Origin: Alkalilimnicola ehrlichii
GTDB taxonomy: Bacteria; Pseudomonadota; Gammaproteobacteria; Nitrococcales; AK92
Direction of reading: 5' to 3'
DNA length: 44,503 nucleotides
Assembly (NCBI RefSeq): GCF_003399765.1
Contig: NZ_NFZV01000031.1
Span: forward strand, 1-44,503
Shown: positions 25,677 to 35,332 of the stretch, in pieces
Layout: each line of letters opens with the position of its first letter
Numbering within the stretch: position 1 is the first letter of the stretch
Position numbers and translations under genes: made by a program
Notes under the pieces: generated by a model
The model's database searches: none
Seen by the model: only the letters and a program-made list of their open reading frames with translations
What the model was told of the DNA's origin: nothing

Positions 25677-26696
25677 ATGACTTATCGTGTCGCTATCAAT
25701 GGCTACGGCCGGATTGGCCGCAACGTTTTACGTGCGCTTTATGAGAACGACCGGCGCGGAGAGCTGCAGATCGTGGCCATTAACGATCTCGGCGATGCGC
25801 ATACGAATGCCTATTTGACCCGGCATGACTCCGTCCACGGCCCGTTCTCCGGCGAAGTGGCCGTCGATGGCGAAGAGATGCTGGTCAACGGCGATCGTAT
25901 CAGCGTTCTGGCCGAACGCGATCCGGCGCGACTGCCCTGGCGAGATCTCGGCGTAGATGCCGTGCTGGAATGTACGGGGCTTTTTACGAGTAAAGAGAAA
26001 GCGCAGGCGCACCTTGCCGCCGGCGCGCGCAAAGTGGTGATTTCCGCACCTGGCGGCGCGGATGTCGACGGCACGATCGTCTACGGCGTTAACCACAACA
26101 CCTTAACCGCCGGGCATCAGGTTATATCGAATGCCTCCTGCACAACGAACTGTTTGGCGCCGTTAGTAAAACCCTTGCATGAAGCGATTGGCGTCGAGCG
26201 CGGGTTGATGACCACCATTCACTCCTACACCAACGATCAAGTGCTGACCGACGTGTATCACAAAGACGTTCGGCGCGCTCGTTCCGCAACGCAGTCGATG
26301 ATCCCGACCAAAACGGGAGCGGCGGCCGCGGTGGGTTTAGTTTTGCCAGAGTTGAACGGGAAGTTGGACGGGTTTGCCGTTCGGGTGCCGACGGTTAACG
26401 TCTCCTTGGTGGATTTGTCGTTTGTCGCAGCACGCGCAACCAGCGTCGAGGAAGTGGACGCGGTCTTGCGCGCGGCGGCGGAGGAGGGGCCTCTCGCGGG
26501 CATCCTACGGATTAGCGACGAGCCGTTGGTGAGTATCGATTTTAACCACTGCTCCGCCTCTTCCGTCTACGATCCGTCGCTGACCCGCGTTAGCGAAGGG
26601 CAGCTGGTGAAAGTGTGCGCTTGGTACGATAACGAATGGGGCTTCTCCAACCGAATGCTCGATACCACGCGGGCGCTGCTGGATGTTGCCGAGTAG
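25677..26696 (+). CDS. gap: Glyceraldehyde-3-phosphate dehydrogenase, type I
   Basis: Oxidises and phosphorylates glyceraldehyde 3-phosphate, the eda product. The product is 339 residues. The N-terminal [13 protein letters not shown] binds NAD; Asp in [10 protein letters not shown] favours NAD over NADP. The active-site block is [12 protein letters not shown] (Cys about 155), with His in [10 protein letters not shown], and the C-terminus has [15 protein letters not shown]. The ribosome site is AGGATGAGGAGG. Lying between eda and pyk, it is probably the catabolic enzyme of the ED lower branch. The intermediate steps Pgk, Gpm and Eno are not in the window. Confidence 0.95.
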   Translation: MTYRVAINGYGRIGRNVLRALYENDRRGELQIVAINDLGDAHTNAYLTRHDSVHGPFSGEVAVDGEEMLVNGDRISVLAERDPARLPWRDLGVDAVLECTGLFTSKEKAQAHLAAGARKVVISAPGGADVDGTIVYGVNHNTLTAGHQVISNASCTTNCLAPLVKPLHEAIGVERGLMTTIHSYTNDQVLTDVYHKDVRRARSATQSMIPTKTGAAAAVGLVLPELNGKLDGFAVRVPTVNVSLVDLSFVAARATSVEEVDAVLRAAAEEGPLAGILRISDEPLVSIDFNHCSASSVYDPSLTRVSEGQLVKVCAWYDNEWGFSNRMLDTTRALLDVAE

Positions 26697-26741
26697 GACG
26701 CCGTTCAATCGTATAAGCGGTAGATAACGCAAGGAGATAAC

Positions 26742-28218
26742 ATGCCCCGTAGAACCAAAATAGTGGCGACCCTGGGGCCTGCTACCGACAAGCCGGCGGC
26801 CCTGGAAGGCATTCTTGCCGCCGGTGTCGATGTCGTTCGCTTGAACTTTTCGCATGGCGCGAAGGAGGATCACCTGCGGCGGGCAGCGGAGGTTCGCGAG
26901 ATAGCCCGCAAGCTGGGGCGCGACATTGCGGTGTTGGTCGATCTGCAGGGGCCGAAGATTCGCATCGAGCGTTTCCGCGACGGTTCGGTGATGCTGGAGG
27001 CGGGTGCCGCTTTCTCGCTCGATCCGGCGTTGCCCGCCGAGGCGGGAACGGTAGATGCGGTCGGCATTACTTATCCGGAGCTTGCCGCCGACGTGGCGCC
27101 TGGCGATGTGCTGCTGCTGAACGATGGGGCCATCGTTCTGCGGGTCGAGAATGTTAGCGAGGGGCGCGTCCGCTGCCGTGTCGTGGTTGGCGGCGAGTTG
27201 TCCAACAATAAAGGCATCAATCGGCAGGGCGGCGGCTTATCGGCGCAGGCACTGACGGCGAAGGATAAAGAGGATATTAAAACCGCTGCGGCCATGGACG
27301 CTGATTATGTGGCCGTGTCGTTCCCCCGTACGGCGGACGATATCCGGCAGGCCCGTACGCTATTAGCCGATGCCGGCAGTAAAGCGGGCATCGTGGCCAA
27401 GATCGAGCGGGCCGAGGCGGTGGCGGATCTTGAACGGATTACCACGGCGTCCGATGCGGTCATGGTCGCTCGCGGGGATCTCGGTGTGGAGATTGGCGAT
27501 GCCGAGTTGCCCGGTGTGCAAAGCGGATTATCGCCACGGCCCGCTCGCTCGATCGTATCGTCATTACCGCGACGCAAATGATGGAGTCCATGATTAAGCA
27601 GCCGACGCCGACGCGGGCCGAGGTGTTAGATGTCGCGAACGCGGTGATGGACGGCACGGATGCCGTCATGCTGTCTGCGGAGACGGCGGCGGGCAACTAT
27701 CCGGTGCGAACGGTCGAGGCAATGGTGCGGGTTTGCGAGGGTGCCGAGCGGCAGCGCGCGTTGCAGTACAATACAAACCGTTTGAACAACCAATTTACGC
27801 GCATTGACGAGGCCGTTGCGATGTCCGCCATGTATGCGGCGCATCATCTTGAGGCGAAGGCGATTGTCGCGCTGACCGAGTCCGGGGCGACGGTTCTGTG
27901 GATGTCGCGGATAAGCTCGGAGCTTCCCATTTTGCCTTCACGCAACATGAATCGGTCAGGCGTCGATTAGCGCTTTACCGGGGCGTGTACCCGCTACGGG
28001 CTGAGTTCGACCATCGCTCCTCGGACGTGGTGGTGGAGGAAGCCATTCACACGCTACGGGCGCACGGGGCCGTTGGCCCTAACGATTATGTGGTCATCAG
28101 TAAAGGCGACCGCTCCGGGGTAACGGGTAGCACCAACGCGATGAAGATTGTCAAGGTGGACGAACTTGCCTCGTCCTCGCAGCCAGGGCAGGCCGACCTT
28201 GTGGCGGAGGCGGACTAA
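26742..28218 (+). CDS. pyk: Pyruvate kinase (two frameshifts)
   Basis: Transfers phosphate from phosphoenolpyruvate to ADP. The corrected product is 492 residues. The N-terminus is [12 protein letters not shown], followed by [15 protein letters not shown], the substrate and metal region [17 protein letters not shown], the catalytic Lys in [24 protein letters not shown] and [15 protein letters not shown]. The frame breaks at the AAA run 27520-27522 (an extra A restores [21 protein letters not shown]) and at the T-run 27930-27933 (an extra T restores [13 protein letters not shown]). The stop overlaps by four bases the stop of the convergent peroxidase gene; no hairpin terminator is visible between them. 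Confidence 0.93.
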
Positions 28219-29390
28219 GGCTGTTTCGAGTCCCGGTCTATAGCCAAATGTGCGTTATCGATGCTCGGCGGGAGTTCGGGCGGCCGTACCGGCCGGGGTC
28301 TGGCCGATAGCGCATGCATAAACGCTTTGAGAGCGGCAATGTCGTACTCGTCGAGGTCGAGCGGCTGAAGCAAAGGCGAGGTTACCGGAAATAAGGGATC
28401 GTCGGCTTGGTCGGCAGTCGGATTCCGCCGGGCCATGCCGTGGTTGTACATTCGCAGCAGGCTCGTCATGTCGGTGATACGACCGTTGTGCATCCACGGC
28501 CCGGTGAACATCGCATCGCGTAAGCCGGGCGTTCGGAAGCGGCCGACGTCGGCTGGGCGGCCGGTGACGTGGTAACGGCCGAGATCTTCTAGGCGACGAC
28601 CGTAGAAGTGCAGGCCGAGGTTATGAAACTGACCATCGGATAGCAAAGGCCCGCTGTGGCAGTTCATGCACCGTGCGCGGGTACGGAATAGATGCAGCCC
28701 CAGTAATTCTTCCTCGCTAAGCAGTGCGTGTTCGCCGTCGAGAAAACGATCGAAACGGCTTTTTCGGCTGACGATCGTACGCTGAAAGGCCGCTAAGGCC
28801 TGGGCGATTTGTGTGCGCTCTATATGCTCCACCCCGAATGCGGCGCGAAACAGCTCGACGTAACCGGGGATGGCGTTAAGCGTGGCTTCCGCGCCGGCAA
28901 GCGTGTTGTGCATTTCAATGGGGTTGACGATGGGTTCCAGTGCCTGCTCCTCCAGGCTACCCGCGCGGCCATCCCAGAAGAGTGTGGTCATATAGCCGCT
29001 ATTGATAATGCTCTGGCTGTTGCGGGCGCCGAGCTGTCGATCATGGCCGAAAGCGGTGCTGCGACCGTCGCCCCAGCCTAACTGCGGGTCGTGACAGGTG
29101 GCGCAGGCGAGCTGTTGCGAGCCCGATAGGCGGGGGTCGAAAAACAGCTTCTTACCGAGTTCGACCTTCTCTGCCGTCGTCGGGTTGGTTTTCGGCTCCG
29201 GCATCGGGGGCAAAAGTCCAAGCTCCCGGTGTTCTACGCCTTCGTCCAGATGAGGCTGGGGCCACTGTTCCGGCGCTTGGCTGTAGAGGGCGCGTAGATC
29301 GTCTTCGGCGCCAACTGCGTGCATTAGCGCGAGCAAGACCATAAGCGCCAACCACAGCGTACGTAGTATTAGGTAAAGTTTTGTAGTCAT
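28215..29390 (-). CDS. Diheme cytochrome c peroxidase / MauG family protein
   Basis: An exported 391-residue protein with a signal peptide ending at about AVGA (residue 28). Two heme c motifs are present, CATCH (96-100) and CMNCH (241-245). The region SQSIINSGYMTTLFWDGRAGSLEEQALEPI and a late GPWMHNG (Met300, candidate axial ligand of the electron-transfer heme) match the CcpA/MauG superfamily. Members either reduce hydrogen peroxide or, like MauG and MbnH, oxidise residues on a partner protein; sequence alone does not decide. It is third in a minus-strand operon, four bases after the TonB receptor stop, which argues for a function tied to metal or heme uptake rather than general peroxide defence. 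Confidence 0.9.
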   Translation of the reverse strand: MTTKLYLILRTLWLALMVLLALMHAVGAEDDLRALYSQAPEQWPQPHLDEGVEHRELGLLPPMPEPKTNPTTAEKVELGKKLFFDPRLSGSQQLACATCHDPQLGWGDGRSTAFGHDRQLGARNSQSIINSGYMTTLFWDGRAGSLEEQALEPIVNPIEMHNTLAGAEATLNAIPGYVELFRAAFGVEHIERTQIAQALAAFQRTIVSRKSRFDRFLDGEHALLSEEELLGLHLFRTRARCMNCHSGPLLSDGQFHNLGLHFYGRRLEDLGRYHVTGRPADVGRFRTPGLRDAMFTGPWMHNGRITDMTSLLRMYNHGMARRNPTADQADDPLFPVTSPLLQPLDLDEYDIAALKAFMHALSARPRPVRPPELPPSIDNAHLAIDRDSKQP

Positions 29391-29394
29391 ACGG

Positions 29395-31875
29395 TTAGAA
29401 GTTTGCCGATGCGCCTAGCCAGTAATTGCGCCCAACCTCGACCCCGCCTTGCTGTTCGTTAACGGAGTAGCTGCGCTGGTTAAAGAGGTTGTTGATGCTT
29501 GCGTCTACGCCGAACGCGCCGACAGACCATTGGATATTCAGGTTCGAGTGCCAAGTCGGTTTTCGCTCTCGGTCTTCAAACACAGTCAACCGCTCGTTTA
29601 CCCGACTACCGTCGGGAAGTGTGATCTGCTCGCCGTCGGTGGTGGCCGATGTTTCGGCAATATTGGTATAACGTCCGCGATAACGGTTGACGAAGGAGAC
29701 CGACAGTTGCTCGGAGAATTGATGCGCAATACGAAAAGAGGCGGTTAGCGGGCGGTTGAAGTCGGTGCTCAGAATCGTCAGCTCCCCCCGCTGGACGCGA
29801 CGGCCGTTGTACCAGACCCACTCGTCGGGGTCGCTATCGTCAGCCCTGCTGTCATAGTCTTGATTGGAGCTGCGCGATTCCGACCAAGTGGCGGATACCC
29901 CGACGGTGGTCGAACCCACCCGGCGGTTCCAGCCGCCGGCCAGGCTGCGGTACTCGCTGCGGCCTTCGTTGTTCATCATGTACCAACGATAACCGTCCTC
30001 TTGTATGGGCATGACGGTGCGGGCAAACCCGTCGCGGTTGTCGCGCTCGATGTATTTTAGCTCGAAGATGCCGCCGAAGAGTCGCTGTCTTATCCCGGTA
30101 CTGATTTCGTCGCTGTAGGGTGTGCGAAGGCCGTCGAAGACATAACGAACATTGCCGCGGCCGGAGTCGAGTTCCCAATCGTTAACGACGTTGTGGGTGG
30201 CGCTGCGATACTCCCTGTAGTGGGGTTTGCTGGCTTCCCGTAGTTTATAAGTCAGTAAACCAGTTCCGTAGTAGCGATTATGCCCGACGAAGACTCGGGT
30301 GCCGCCATGACCGAATACGTCCAGTTGCGCGCGGCTGCGGTGCGCGATGTCGTGGTTGCGGAGAAAGTCGTCGTAATCGTAGCGAAGGCCGAGCGTGGCC
30401 GAGAGGCGGCGATATTCCCAGCTGCCTTCGGCAAAGAGGCCGCTCTGCCAGAGCGAAACCGTCACGTCTTCCGCTTCGTGAACGTTACGGATAGCGAAGT
30501 ATTGTTCGTTCTGAACGCAATCCCGGCTAATACCGCGACATTGAATGTCTGTGTTGACGACCGCGGTGCGATGGTTGTACGTCGTTTGCAGCCGGTGTTG
30601 TTGTAGTCGATTAAAGCGCGCTTCGCCGCCGTAATCGAGCGTGAAGCGATGGGAGCCGAGATACAGGGGGCGGCGTTGTAGCTGTAGGTTTAGGCTGGCG
30701 TTATGTTGGCGTTTGTCGAGGTCGCCGAAGCCGCCTGCGCGGCTGCTCGCAAGATCGGCTTGGCGGCCCCAGTTGCGGCTGGGGGTGTTTTCCCACTCGT
30801 AGAAGTGTCGGGGCGCGCGGCGGCTGTTTTCGCTCATGCCCAGCCCGAGCCGCAGCCGACCTTCATGATGGCCGGTTTCCCACTCAAGGGCCGAGCTGAC
30901 GGTGAAGCCGCCGCCGCGCAGCGTGAAATCGCTGTCTTTAGCGTTGCTAATGAAGTTAGTGCTGCGAAAAGGCGCGACGGCTAGGCTGGTGTCCCAATAC
31001 GCCGGCCCGACGGGTAGGGAGTACTTGACGAGGGCGTTGTAGCTCTCCTGCGTCCGGTGTGCCGATTGGCCGAGCAGAATATCCGGCGTTTTCGAGTACG
31101 AACGATTGAAGCTGGTAACCAAGCTGGAAGCCTCGCCGAGGGGGCGGCTATGGCTAAGCCCTAGGCGCTCTCGTTTGAACTCCGGCGGAGCTGGCGGCTC
31201 GGGATCGGGCTCGTAAGCGCTGGGGCGGGCGGTGATGACGTGATAATTCACCCAGTCTCCCCGCGTGGTGCTGTAGCGAAGGCGTGTTTGCGGGCTCAAT
31301 CCTGCGCGTCGCGTCCGTGCGTCCACCACACCGCCGGTAAAGCCGCTATAGGCGGCCGGAACGTTACTGTCGAAGACCTTGATTTCTTCCACCAGATCGA
31401 GATCGACGAATAAGGCCTGGTCGTGGCCGGGGACATCGTTAACGGCGGTGGGGTGCGCGTTGCCGGCCGGGTCTAAGCGACTGTCGATACTCACTCCGTC
31501 AAGAATAAAGGTGTTGTCGTAGGGGCGTCCGCCGGATATGGAAATCGATGCCGGCCGCAGGTCGTATAGGCGTTCGGCTTCTTGTGCGCTCTCTCCGAAT
31601 TGCACGTTGGGTAAAATGCCGAGCACATCGGTGAGGTGTCCGGTTGGGCCGCCGAAGTGCTCTAATGCCCGGCGGTCGAGGCTGTACTGCCCGGTGGCGT
31701 CGAGCGCTACATCGACGCCGTGGCCGCTGTCCCCCGGCCCGGTAATCAGCAAGGTAGGGAGAACGCTGGGTTCGGCGCAAACCGAACCCAGCGGCGCGAG
31801 ACAGACGGCGAATAGGCTCGCCAGCCTTAGACAATGCGCCCCCCGCATTAGCGCTAACCGTCGCATGCGGCGCAC
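29395..31875 (-). CDS. TonB-dependent outer-membrane receptor
   Basis: An 826-residue outer-membrane receptor. The signal peptide runs to about residue 34 (SVCA), followed by PTLLITG as the only TonB-box-like stretch, then a plug domain (about 60-190; ISISGGRPYDNTFILDGVSID, and VEEIKVFDSNVPAAYSGFTGGVVDARTR) and a beta-barrel with many aromatic-rich strands ending in ANF. The C-terminal Phe suits Bam assembly. No FRAP/NPXL heme-receptor box is obvious, so the ligand is undefined; Fur-like boxes and divergent hemP point to iron or heme. The start overlaps the upstream lipoprotein gene by 22 bases, and the peroxidase gene follows after four bases. Confidence 0.9.
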   Translation of the reverse strand: MRRMRRLALMRGAHCLRLASLFAVCLAPLGSVCAEPSVLPTLLITGPGDSGHGVDVALDATGQYSLDRRALEHFGGPTGHLTDVLGILPNVQFGESAQEAERLYDLRPASISISGGRPYDNTFILDGVSIDSRLDPAGNAHPTAVNDVPGHDQALFVDLDLVEEIKVFDSNVPAAYSGFTGGVVDARTRRAGLSPQTRLRYSTTRGDWVNYHVITARPSAYEPDPEPPAPPEFKRERLGLSHSRPLGEASSLVTSFNRSYSKTPDILLGQSAHRTQESYNALVKYSLPVGPAYWDTSLAVAPFRSTNFISNAKDSDFTLRGGGFTVSSALEWETGHHEGRLRLGLGMSENSRRAPRHFYEWENTPSRNWGRQADLASSRAGGFGDLDKRQHNASLNLQLQRRPLYLGSHRFTLDYGGEARFNRLQQHRLQTTYNHRTAVVNTDIQCRGISRDCVQNEQYFAIRNVHEAEDVTVSLWQSGLFAEGSWEYRRLSATLGLRYDYDDFLRNHDIAHRSRAQLDVFGHGGTRVFVGHNRYYGTGLLTYKLREASKPHYREYRSATHNVVNDWELDSGRGNVRYVFDGLRTPYSDEISTGIRQRLFGGIFELKYIERDNRDGFARTVMPIQEDGYRWYMMNNEGRSEYRSLAGGWNRRVGSTTVGVSATWSESRSSNQDYDSRADDSDPDEWVWYNGRRVQRGELTILSTDFNRPLTASFRIAHQFSEQLSVSFVNRYRGRYTNIAETSATTDGEQITLPDGSRVNERLTVFEDRERKPTWHSNLNIQWSVGAFGVDASINNLFNQRSYSVNEQQGGVEVGRNYWLGASANF

Positions 31876-34800
31876 AGCGGCGTACGATCTAGCGTGTCCG
31901 GAATGCCGTCGCCGTCCATGTCGGGGTCGAGCTGCAAGTTAGAAGCCGCAAGCTCCGACGGTGTTGCCAGCGGACTGAGAAAGTCCGGTCGGCCGTCGCC
32001 ATCCGAATCGCGGTTAGCCAGCGTCGTTCCCGGAAAATCGTCTTCGGCGAGGATCGCTCGGGCGATGACGCTTAACATCCGGTGCCGGTCGGGTGTTGCG
32101 TGGCGCGTATCGCGGGCGATGCGCTCAGCTGCCGTATAAGCGCGAGCCTCCGCTAAGCTCTGGACCGCACTACGGTATTGGAAGGCGCGGTCGGACGGTG
32201 AGGCAAGAGCCTCGATTAGCGTTACGACATCGTGCGAGGAGGTATGGCCGGCCTCCTGTAGGATTGCTGTCGCGCGTTGGCGCGCTTGCGTAACGCGCTC
32301 GCGTTCCGTTGCCGAGAGGTATCCCGTCTCGGCCGCTTGGCGGCGCAGCTCGCTGGCGCCGGTGAGGTAGGTGGAGGCAAGCCCAAGGCCGTGGGAAAGC
32401 GCGTCCCTTATCTCGGCGTCGGTGAGAGCGGTGCCGGCCAGCTGTTCGAAGTCGGCGGTCGCCTCCGTCAATATGCCCCAGCCCAGGTCGAAATGGCGGT
32501 TAACGAAGGCTTGGTGCGCGAGTTGCCGTCGTTGCTGACCGCGCGCCTCGACTGTGTCCAATGTGTCGACGAGGGCGCGGGCGTCGATCAATAGATCTAA
32601 TAATTCGTCGCTCAAATTAACGGCATGAAAGCCCGATGCCAGACGGTACCGTGCTTGCAAGCGGGTGGGGACGGTTGCCGCTGCATAGTGTGCCAGGGCG
32701 TGGTCGCGGCAGGTCCGCATCTGGGCTTGCCCGCTTTCCTGCGAGACGAAGTCATATCGTAGGTGCGCGACTTTGGCGCAACCCCGCTCAATTAAGGCAA
32801 GCGGCGTCCCGTCCGACCAAAACTCCTCGCTGAGAGCAACTTCCCAGGCGGCGTCGAGCACTTCGCTGCCGGCGGCCAAGTCGCCTTCCTGTAGGAGCCG
32901 CAATGCCAGGTATTGATAACCGCGGTCGTAGGTCAGGCTTCGGAGATGCTCGTGGGGCGCATCGGCGTAGTTGTCCGCCAACAGCACGAGGGCTTCGGTA
33001 ACCTGGCCGGCGAGAGCAAGCTCCATGGCTTGATATACAAGCAGTTCTCGATAGGCGCTCTCTCGGTTGCGTTCGTTGTCAACGGTCGCATCGACCATCC
33101 GTTGGTAATCGTCGAGGCGGTCGAGCGAGGCATAGACCGAAGCCATGGCCGGAGCGTAGGCGTTATTTTGGGTGCGTTCTCGCGTGCACTCGTGTTGGCG
33201 GAGCGCCTCAAAGTCATCGATACCCTGGGCTGTTTCGCTCTCCAGGCCGAGTTGAGCGTATAGATTGCTAAAGCGGACCGTGGACATAGTCTTGATGGTG
33301 TAGTGATTGCCGCAGCGGGCAGTCGTCTCTTGAATACCCGCGCCGCGGGCAAAAGCGGCCAGCAGGTCGACGTCTTGAATGGCTTCGGTTAACGACAGTT
33401 CGCCGGCTTGCGCGGCAGCGACAGAGTTTTCCGCAATTTGCCACCAGCCGGTCAGGACGCGGGCGTAGGCGGTTGTGTACGGTTGGCCGAGGTTGGCGTT
33501 GACGAATGCTTCAATCGACGTCAGTACGGCGGCGGCCTGGTCGTTGTCTCCCGCTTCGCGGTAGGCAGTGCTGAGGGTGGAATAGAATTTGGCATCGTCC
33601 GCGCTCAGTTCCGTTGGCCCGCCCCGGGCGTCCAAGTCGGCATCGTAAATGGCGCGGGCGGTGGCGAGGAAGTCGGTGCTGTGCTCCCGGTCGCCGGCGC
33701 GGTTCAAGCGTCTAGCCGCCTCGCGATACGCGGTGGCGCGCTCCCGCGGGTTAAATATCTGAGTGCGGGCGACTAAGCCGGTGCGTTCTCCCAAGCCGAC
33801 GCCGGCCAATACCTCGACGGCGCGCCTAAAAACCGGGTCCGTGAGGGCGTCGTCGTGAACCCCGGTTAAGATCTGTTGAGCGCGATATATCGGCGCTAGG
33901 TCGGAATCGTAGAAATAAGCAATCCGGCGTGCATTGTCGTTGCCAAGCTCCTCGCCCGGAGCCAGTGCGACGGTATGGTCGACGACCTGAACTTGAGCCA
34001 GCGGCGGGATGTTCGGATCGGTCGCGAGGCTGGCGGGAACGGTGAAATCGCCTGCTTCCAGGCTTGCTAACTCAAGCGCATGTTGCTGAATCGCGTAGCG
34101 GGCCAGGTTCGCAATCTGCGGGCCGTCGCTTGGGATGCCGCGCCGTGCATTAGCCTCCCATAAGGCGTCGGCTAACGCATCGATATTAAATCGCACCTGC
34201 TCGTTGCCGACGGCGAGCGCATGATGATCTTCCAGATAGCGCGTCAGAGCATGTCGAAAGGCAATGCGGTTGGCTGCTCGAATAAGCGCCGGAACCGCCT
34301 GTTCGACATCGATTGCGGCTAAGTCTTCCAGCTCCGCGGCTAAGTGAAAGAGTCGCTTGCGGGTGGTTTGCGACAGCGACGTATCCATGCTGAGCTGATT
34401 AACCGCAAGGATGAAGTCGCCGTTGTGAAGGCGTAAGGCGGCGGCCGTGTGTCGGAAACCGTCGCCTTGGTAACGAAGCGCCGCGGCGAAACGGGTGAGC
34501 TTGAGGCTGGCGAGCTGATGCGGCGCCGATTGCGCGGGGTCTTGCAATAACTGAGCCGCCTCTAGATTAAGCCGGTGGCCGACCGCTTCGCGTGCCTGCT
34601 CAAGTCCCAGCCCCGCGTCCAGCATCTCGTAGACTACCAGCGTCGATAATGGACTCAGAACCAGCTCGGCGCCGGTTACCGGGGCTTTTAGCGTTAAGCC
34701 TTGGAAATCGTAACCTGTTTGCGTATCCCGGCCGCCGCTGGCGCGAGCATGGACGGCGGCGCTTAGCGGTTGTTCTGTATGGTTGACTCGGAAGCGGCCT

Positions 34801-35018
34801 TTGGCATCGGTTACCGCCACTTTCGATATGGCTTGGCCTTGCGCATCGACTAGCCCGACGAGGGCGCCGACGATGGGCGGGTCGGTCACAAGCCCGGTGC
34901 GCTCGGCGCCGGAATCGGGGGCATCGTCGCGGCTGCCGCTAGAGCCCGAACAGGCTGCTAGGGCGAGGCTGACGAGCAGTAAGGAAAAGGATGCAAAGCG
35001 TTGAACCTGGTTTTTCAT
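31854..35018 (-). CDS. Large lipoprotein with helical-repeat core and C-terminal calcium-binding-type repeats, function unknown
   Basis: A 1054-residue protein with a lipoprotein signal (LALAAC, Cys about 22). After a Ser/Gly/Asp-rich tether, a short beta domain (about 50-110; GLVDAQGQAISKVAVTDAKG) resembles carboxypeptidase-regulatory-like folds. The centre (about 110-980) is almost wholly helical, with Ala/Leu-rich pairs resembling tetratricopeptide repeats. The tail has two DxDxDG-type motifs (DSDGDGRPD and DPDMDGDGIPD), as in thrombospondin type 3 repeats, and ends in CAACDG. I do not recognise a named family. It is first in the operon with the TonB receptor and diheme peroxidase, so it may be the ligand-binding or peroxidase-modified partner; this is inference. 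Confidence 0.85.
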   Translation of the reverse strand: MKNQVQRFASFSLLLVSLALAACSGSSGSRDDAPDSGAERTGLVTDPPIVGALVGLVDAQGQAISKVAVTDAKGRFRVNHTEQPLSAAVHARASGGRDTQTGYDFQGLTLKAPVTGAELVLSPLSTLVVYEMLDAGLGLEQAREAVGHRLNLEAAQLLQDPAQSAPHQLASLKLTRFAAALRYQGDGFRHTAAALRLHNGDFILAVNQLSMDTSLSQTTRKRLFHLAAELEDLAAIDVEQAVPALIRAANRIAFRHALTRYLEDHHALAVGNEQVRFNIDALADALWEANARRGIPSDGPQIANLARYAIQQHALELASLEAGDFTVPASLATDPNIPPLAQVQVVDHTVALAPGEELGNDNARRIAYFYDSDLAPIYRAQQILTGVHDDALTDPVFRRAVEVLAGVGLGERTGLVARTQIFNPRERATAYREAARRLNRAGDREHSTDFLATARAIYDADLDARGGPTELSADDAKFYSTLSTAYREAGDNDQAAAVLTSIEAFVNANLGQPYTTAYARVLTGWWQIAENSVAAAQAGELSLTEAIQDVDLLAAFARGAGIQETTARCGNHYTIKTMSTVRFSNLYAQLGLESETAQGIDDFEALRQHECTRERTQNNAYAPAMASVYASLDRLDDYQRMVDATVDNERNRESAYRELLVYQAMELALAGQVTEALVLLADNYADAPHEHLRSLTYDRGYQYLALRLLQEGDLAAGSEVLDAAWEVALSEEFWSDGTPLALIERGCAKVAHLRYDFVSQESGQAQMRTCRDHALAHYAAATVPTRLQARYRLASGFHAVNLSDELLDLLIDARALVDTLDTVEARGQQRRQLAHQAFVNRHFDLGWGILTEATADFEQLAGTALTDAEIRDALSHGLGLASTYLTGASELRRQAAETGYLSATERERVTQARQRATAILQEAGHTSSHDVVTLIEALASPSDRAFQYRSAVQSLAEARAYTAAERIARDTRHATPDRHRMLSVIARAILAEDDFPGTTLANRDSDGDGRPDFLSPLATPSELAASNLQLDPDMDGDGIPDTLDRTPLCAACDG

Positions 35019-35332
35019 CGCGGTTGCCTTAATAGCTATGAGTCCCCGCCACGCGAGATCGGTGCGATAGCGGCTGAGCGGGCGATTAATCGGCGGAGTG
35101 TTTCGGCGGCAGGTAGGCAGCAGCGGCCTGTCGAGGGGTGTGACGAATTAGCCGATAGCTCTGCAGCACGAATACGACCTCCCGAGTTGGTAAGCGGTCA
35201 TTGGCTGGCTGAGCCTTTTGGCTTGGCTGGCTATGGACGATTATTATCATTACATGATAATGATTCCTGTTTGCAATGGCAATCGGTTGCAAACAATAAT
35301 GATTACCATTTGGCTCTGGATGTGGGGAAACG
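35019..35332. promoter_or_regulatory. Divergent Fur-type control region, lipoprotein operon and hemP
   Basis: A 314-base region. Its hemP-proximal third is AT-rich with three overlapping or adjacent Fur-like elements: 35236-35252 (minus strand, TAATGATAATAATCGTC, 14 of 17 consensus positions), 35255-35274 (GATAATGATTCC core) and 35296-35312 (ATAATGATTACCATTTG). An inverted repeat GTTTGCAA ... TTGCAAAC lies between the last two. The classical Fur box is GATAATGATAATCATTATC. The remaining 200 bases form a long leader for the lipoprotein operon, with a possible small reading frame at 35086-35169. Confidence 0.75.
35086..35169 (-). CDS. Possible 27-residue leader peptide
   Basis: A GTG start at 35169 has GGGAGG about eight bases upstream and opens a 27-residue frame (begins MLQSYRLIRHTPRQ, ends HSAD) in the leader of the lipoprotein operon. 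The good ribosome site is the main support. I know no homologue. It could be a chance frame. Confidence 0.3.
   Translation of the reverse strand: MLQSYRLIRHTPRQAAAAYLPPKHSAD

Noticed and set aside
29381-29390. TTGTAGTCAT at the start of the diheme peroxidase gene as a further HexR site
   Set aside because: Only one half-site is present and it is the complement of the first codons (MTTK) with no symmetric partner.
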